From positions 30,479 through 94,478 of the forward strand of contig CAJNOL010000911.1 of assembly GCA_905250125.1 (NCBI GenBank): 64,000 nucleotides of DNA, in the 5' to 3' direction. The position numbers and the translations under genes were made by a program. This document shows, piece after piece, positions 60,101 through 64,000 of the stretch. Source of the stretch: Rotaria sordida (taxonomy: Eukaryota; Rotifera; Eurotatoria; Philodinida; Philodinidae). The notes beneath the pieces are model-generated. The model worked only from the letters and a program-made list of their open reading frames with translations, had not been told where the DNA came from and made no database searches. Numbering within the stretch: position 1 is the stretch's first letter; each line of letters begins with the position of its first letter.

Positions 60101-61037
60101 AAAGCTAAAAACCAAATGCTTCTAAATAAAATTTTTTCAATTTGATAAACTCTTTTTATATGTTACGCTAAACTTTGAAGGCAAGTAATTAAATAATGTG
60201 TTACTTAATTTATATTGCTAGGTTAAGTTCATTCTCTCTTTTGTTAATAATATGAAGGAATTACAGTTGAATTAATTACTGTATCAAAAGAAAACTCAAC
60301 AAAAGCTTTTTCCTATTTTTCAAATTTGTTGTAACAGATAAATATAGTTAAAAATGGTCGTAGATCTTAGTGCGTACCAAAATTTATCAAACTAATAATG
60401 CTTATATGAAATGAAAATTGAAGTGAACATTCTTAATTGAAAGTTATAAAACAATTTCATCATTTCAAAATATTTATAATTTTATTAACTGCATATGTTT
60501 TATTCGTTGTTTATTAAACATCATCGAGTTAAATCATATGAATTTACCTGAAACGTTTATTGAATAAATAACACCAGAAGAAGGTACCATAACTGCCTGG
60601 TTTATCGAATGAAAGCATAGATATTTTTGTGAAGAAGAATTAGCTATTCTTTTGATTATCATCGATTGTCTAGTTAAATTATAGTTCTGTTTACAAGAAT
60701 CTTCAGTGATACTTATATCCGATCTATTCCTGCATTGAGGAGTATTGTTAGTGTTAACAGTTGCAAAAAATTTACTGACGAGGGTATTGCTTTGACATAC
60801 GTCATCATACCAAAACCAGTATATAGTGTCATTATGGTTGCCGTTTTCACATGACGGTAATTCAACCGATGAAAAAAGTTCAACTGAACATTCATATTTA
60901 GTACGAGATCCATTAATATTTGTAAGATTATCAGAACAAATAACGTCTGTTATATTTATGCAATTAGACATTTGTCCCATGACACGTAGAGATAGAAAAA
61001 AGAAACCCATCAACAAAACATATACGTTTAACAGCAT
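57128..61037 (-). CDS. receptor B: single-pass membrane glycoprotein, 278 aa
   Basis: Four exons on the minus strand: 61037-60548, 59074-58970, 57820-57704, 57252-57128, all introns phase 1, 837 nt. Signal peptide (MLLNVYVLLMGFFFLSLRV), then one ectodomain of about 140 aa with eight cysteines and several N-glycosylation sites, ending MVPSSGVIYSINVSG. Exon 2 alone encodes a Thr/Ser stalk (ATTTTTSFLNESSSIS). Exon 3 encodes the membrane helix (ILAIILPAVLVPVVGILLFI) and a basic stop-transfer (CRRRKRNKK). Exon 4 encodes a 41-aa tail with YDSIYDD and RGYSVW, including a YxxI-type sorting or signalling motif. The ectodomain ends with a YLCFHSIN-type strand that would fit an Ig-like fold. No family was recognised. 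Same exon logic as receptor A 5.4 kb downstream, hence possibly distant paralogues. Introns 1 and 2 are 1.1-1.5 kb. Confidence 0.7.
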
Positions 61038-61896
61038 TACTATTGATTTATATTAATCTAAAATAGTTTTGTCTATATATTGAAAAGAGAAAAATAAATT
61101 TTTATGTGCATGATTTTTTTAAACATTCTAAATATCTTACCTAGATAGAACAGAAAAAGACATGAATACGTTAACTGCCGGCTTACATTTGGTTGAAATA
61201 CAAAATTTACATTTTTTACAATATCGATATTTGCACAATTCGTATACTTGAAGTTCTTTTTTTTTGAACACATAAATTACAATGTGTAATACTATATATT
61301 AGTTCATAAATGTCAAATGCTTATGCAAACTGTTAGAAAAACTCGATAAAGACCAATAAAGATGTAAATGATATTTAATTTCTGAAGAGAGAGAGAGGTA
61401 ACTTGTGCAAATACTGTTGTTACTTTACTTTCTGTTATTTTTTCCTGCATGACATTGTTAAGTGTTTTACTGATAACTGACTTCGACGTCTGAAAGAATT
61501 ATTAAAAAATTCTGCTTCAAAATGATGATTCACCAAAAATAAAACTGATTCCAACACATGTTGATTGATTTGAATCGTTGAGAATAAAATTTTGAACAGT
61601 TAACATAAATTTATATATTTGAAATGACTTTAAAGATGTCGTTTATTATCAGTTATAGGACCTCTATCATATGTGTTGATGATGAATCATGCATGCAGAT
61701 GGCGTCTCGTCATTTTCACATAGACCAATGAGTATCAGATAAATTATACACAAAAAAAAACAACTATGGCTAACTTACGAAATATTGTTTCTTAGCTGAG
61801 ATATCGTAATAATCATTAAAAGTTTCTTAAGAAGACTGAAATAAACAAAAGAAATTTATTCTTTTTAGATATTTCACTCATTGACAACATCGTAAC
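61038..61896. promoter_or_regulatory. divergent intergenic region, receptor B / SNW1
   Basis: 859 bp between two start codons pointing outward. No gene was seen; a GA run lies near 61386-61396. Contains both promoters by necessity; no specific site was identified. Confidence 0.4.
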
Positions 61897-64000
61897 ATGT
61901 CATTGACACAGTAAGGATAACAAAATCTTGTCATCTACTTTCTACTATTCGTTTTTTTTTCTTCTTTAGAGTTCTTCCTCAACCGTCAATGACGGGTTAT
62001 GATCGTGAAGACGATGAAATCAATAATAAATCAAAAAGAAATGAAGTATGTTCTTTTTTTCTTCATCTTTTATAAGTAAAAAAAAACATATTTTTTATTT
62101 TATAGATTGCTGTTGTTTCAAAATTCGTTGTACCACCTTATGGTCATCGTCAAGATTTTGTACCACGCAGACCAGATGTACGTTAGAAATCTTACATTAC
62201 TTTTATTTTTTTATTCTTTTTCTTTCTTGATAGATGTTTGGTGATGGTGGTGCATTTCCTGAAATTCATATGGCACAATATCCACTTAATATGGGTCTTG
62301 CAAAAAATCAAACCTCAAATGCAATTCAACTTCAAGTTGATGCTGATGGAAAACCAAAATATGATGCTATTGTTAAACAAAATGTTAAAGGCAGCAAAGT
62401 AAATTGAATTATGTCTTATTTTTATCTTCGACTTTTTTTCTTGTTGTTTTTTGTTAGATTGTTTATTCAAGTTTTGTTGATTTATTACCTAAAGAAGTTC
62501 GTGAAGATGATCCAAGTTTACAAAAACCATCTGATGAAGATTTAAAAGAAGTAAATAATCTTATAGTAATATTTAATTCACAATAATTTCTTGTCTTTTA
62601 AGAAAACAGAAAAAACACGTCAAGCACTTGAAGCTCTTGTATCATCGAAAGTATCAGCTGCTTTACCTGTTCAACATGCAGAAAAACAAGCACCTGTTCA
62701 ATATATTCGTTATACACCTTCGCAACAAGGAGCAGCTTTTAATTCTGGTGCTAAACAACGTATTATTCAAATGGTTGAAGTTCAAAAGGATCCTATGGAA
62801 CCACCTCGATTTAAGTAAGTAAAAACAAATTATAAATTATATTTCTATTCATTTCTATTTCATCTATTAGAATCAATAAGAAAATTCCTCGTGGACCTCC
62901 AAGTCCTCCAGCACCAATTCTTCATTCACCAACACGAAAAGTTACTGTAAAAGAACAACAAGATTGGAAAATTCCACCATGTATATCTAACTGGAAAAAT
63001 GCCAAAGTATATTTTATTTATTTTATGTTAGTTTACTTTTTTATGACAAATTTTTAATTTTTTTTTAGGGTTATACTATCCCACTTGATAAACGTTTAGC
63101 AGCTGATGGTCGTGGTCTTCAAAGTACACATATCAATGAAAATTTCGCTAAGCTTGCTGAAGCTTTATATACAGCTGATCTAAAAGTGAGATTTATCTTA
63201 TGAACTGAGGGAAGACTTTGGTATTTTTTTTTTCTTCTTTTTATTTTTAGGCTCGTGAAGCCGTAGATATGCGTGCTAAAGTAGAAAAACAAATGGCTAA
63301 AAAACAAAAAGAAGAAAAGGAAGAACGATTACGTGAATTAGCTCTCCATGCTCGAACAAATCGAGCAGGCATTCGTCCTACTGGTAAATTATTTATTAAC
63401 TTACGTAACAAAAGAAAAAAAGTAACGTTTTTTTTGTTTTTGCTTTCTTGTAGATAAGAGTGATGATCAAAGTGCTGAACGAGATGAAATTCGACAGGAA
63501 AGACAAAAAGAACGACAACGTGCTGCTGCTCTTCAACGAGCTGGAGGCGATAAACGGTATAATTAATAAATAATCTATATAAAAATTGTTATGTTCTCTG
63601 TATTTATTTTAGAAATCGTCCAAAAGAACGTGATATTAGTGAACAAATTGCATTAGGTGTACAAACTGCAAGTAGTACAGGTGTTCAATATGACCAACGT
63701 TTATTTAATATGTCAGCGGTGAGATTTTTTTGTTGTTCATATGTTTGTTTTTTCTCAATGATCAAACATCGGTTGTTTTCTTATTTGTAGGGTTTTGGAA
63801 GTGGTTTAGGTGATGATGAAGCTTATAATGTATACGATCAACCTTGGAATTCATCAACTGCTGTTGCTTCTCAAATTTATAAACCAACAAAAACAACAAA
63901 GGATAATTTTGAAGATACTGAAGCTTTAATCAATACTGCGAAACGGTTCGACTTTTTTTTTTTGTTTCTTTTCTTTATTTATTTAAAAAAATTTGAATGT
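61897..64000 (+). CDS. SNW1/SKIP splicing and transcription cofactor (partial, 3' end off window)
   Basis: Exons: 61897-61910, 61970-62045, 62106-62177, 62234-62398, 62458-62550, 62603-62814, 62871-63006, 63069-63185, 63251-63383, 63454-63556, 63613-63718, 63791 to about 63945, in phase, about 460 aa; human SNW1 is 536 aa, so the last 70-80 aa lie beyond the window. A 14-nt first coding exon gives MSLT and joins to QVLPQPSMTGYDRED, like fly MSLSSLLPTPT...DRED. Family landmarks: FGDGGAFPEIHMAQYPL, the SNW region with QYIRYTPSQQG, FNSGAKQRIIQMVE, KDPMEPPRFK, INKKIPRGPPSPPAP, IPPCISNWKNAKGYTIPLDK, ERDISEQIALGV, VQYDQRLFN and YNVYDQPW. SNW1 sits in the activated spliceosome (Prp45 in yeast) and acts as a transcription cofactor. 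The last donor (CG/GTTCGA) is weak; the exon may read further. Confidence 0.95.

Overview
The window looks like nuclear DNA of a microscopic invertebrate animal, most likely a bdelloid rotifer (Rotaria/Adineta-like). Supporting signs are: AT-rich DNA with A/T-ending codons; many short introns of about 50-100 nt; animal genes (SIX3/6 homeobox, Rab4, NME7, SNW1, DXO); a LEA-like desiccation protein; a GH3 beta-glucosidase of bacterial character with only one intron; and many small fold-back DNA transposons. The assignment is an inference. No rRNA, tRNA, CRISPR array or retrovirus-like element was recognised.

Layout: a 5-exon LEA-like gene (1981-2662,+). A PPR gene resembling LRPPRC (4065-10788,+), with a 156-bp hAT-type MITE in its last proposed intron. 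A secreted GH3 beta-glucosidase (11197-13981,+). A SIX3/6 homeobox gene (about 17.7-18.9 kb,+) set in about 11 kb of non-coding, simple-repeat-rich DNA. A DXO/Rai1 RNA-quality-control nuclease (26205-30111,+). A small membrane ORF (30270-30593,+). A disordered-protein gene with a probable GC-AG intron (30753-33730,+). A coiled-coil gene on the minus strand (38116-33910) that carries a textbook U12-type AT-AC intron and hosts an EF-hand gene on the opposite strand inside its first intron (37187-37951,+). Rab4 (38472-41643,+), divergent from the coiled-coil gene. NME7 (42646-45422,+). Two minus-strand single-pass membrane receptor-like genes (51722-45599 and 61037-57128). Finally the 5' and middle parts of SNW1/SKIP (61897 to beyond the window end,+).

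The most unusual features are structural. Almost every long intron (DXO, Rab4, NME7, receptor A, coiled-coil host, PPR) is long because it contains an imperfect palindrome or fold-back element, sometimes nested. Between the two receptor genes lies a triple nest: a 3.4-kb inverted-repeat element containing a dead 1.33-kb mariner, which in turn contains a 683-bp fold-back with an 11-bp target duplication. The two receptors share a plan (signal peptide, N-glycosylated ectodomain, Ser/Thr stalk, one membrane helix, tyrosine-bearing tail). All 11 of their introns are phase 1, and receptor A's tail has two adjacent ITIM-like motifs.

Exon coordinates were derived by hand from GT-AG boundaries and reading-phase continuity. 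For every complete multi-exon model the exon lengths sum to a multiple of three, but transcript data would be needed to confirm starts and long introns.
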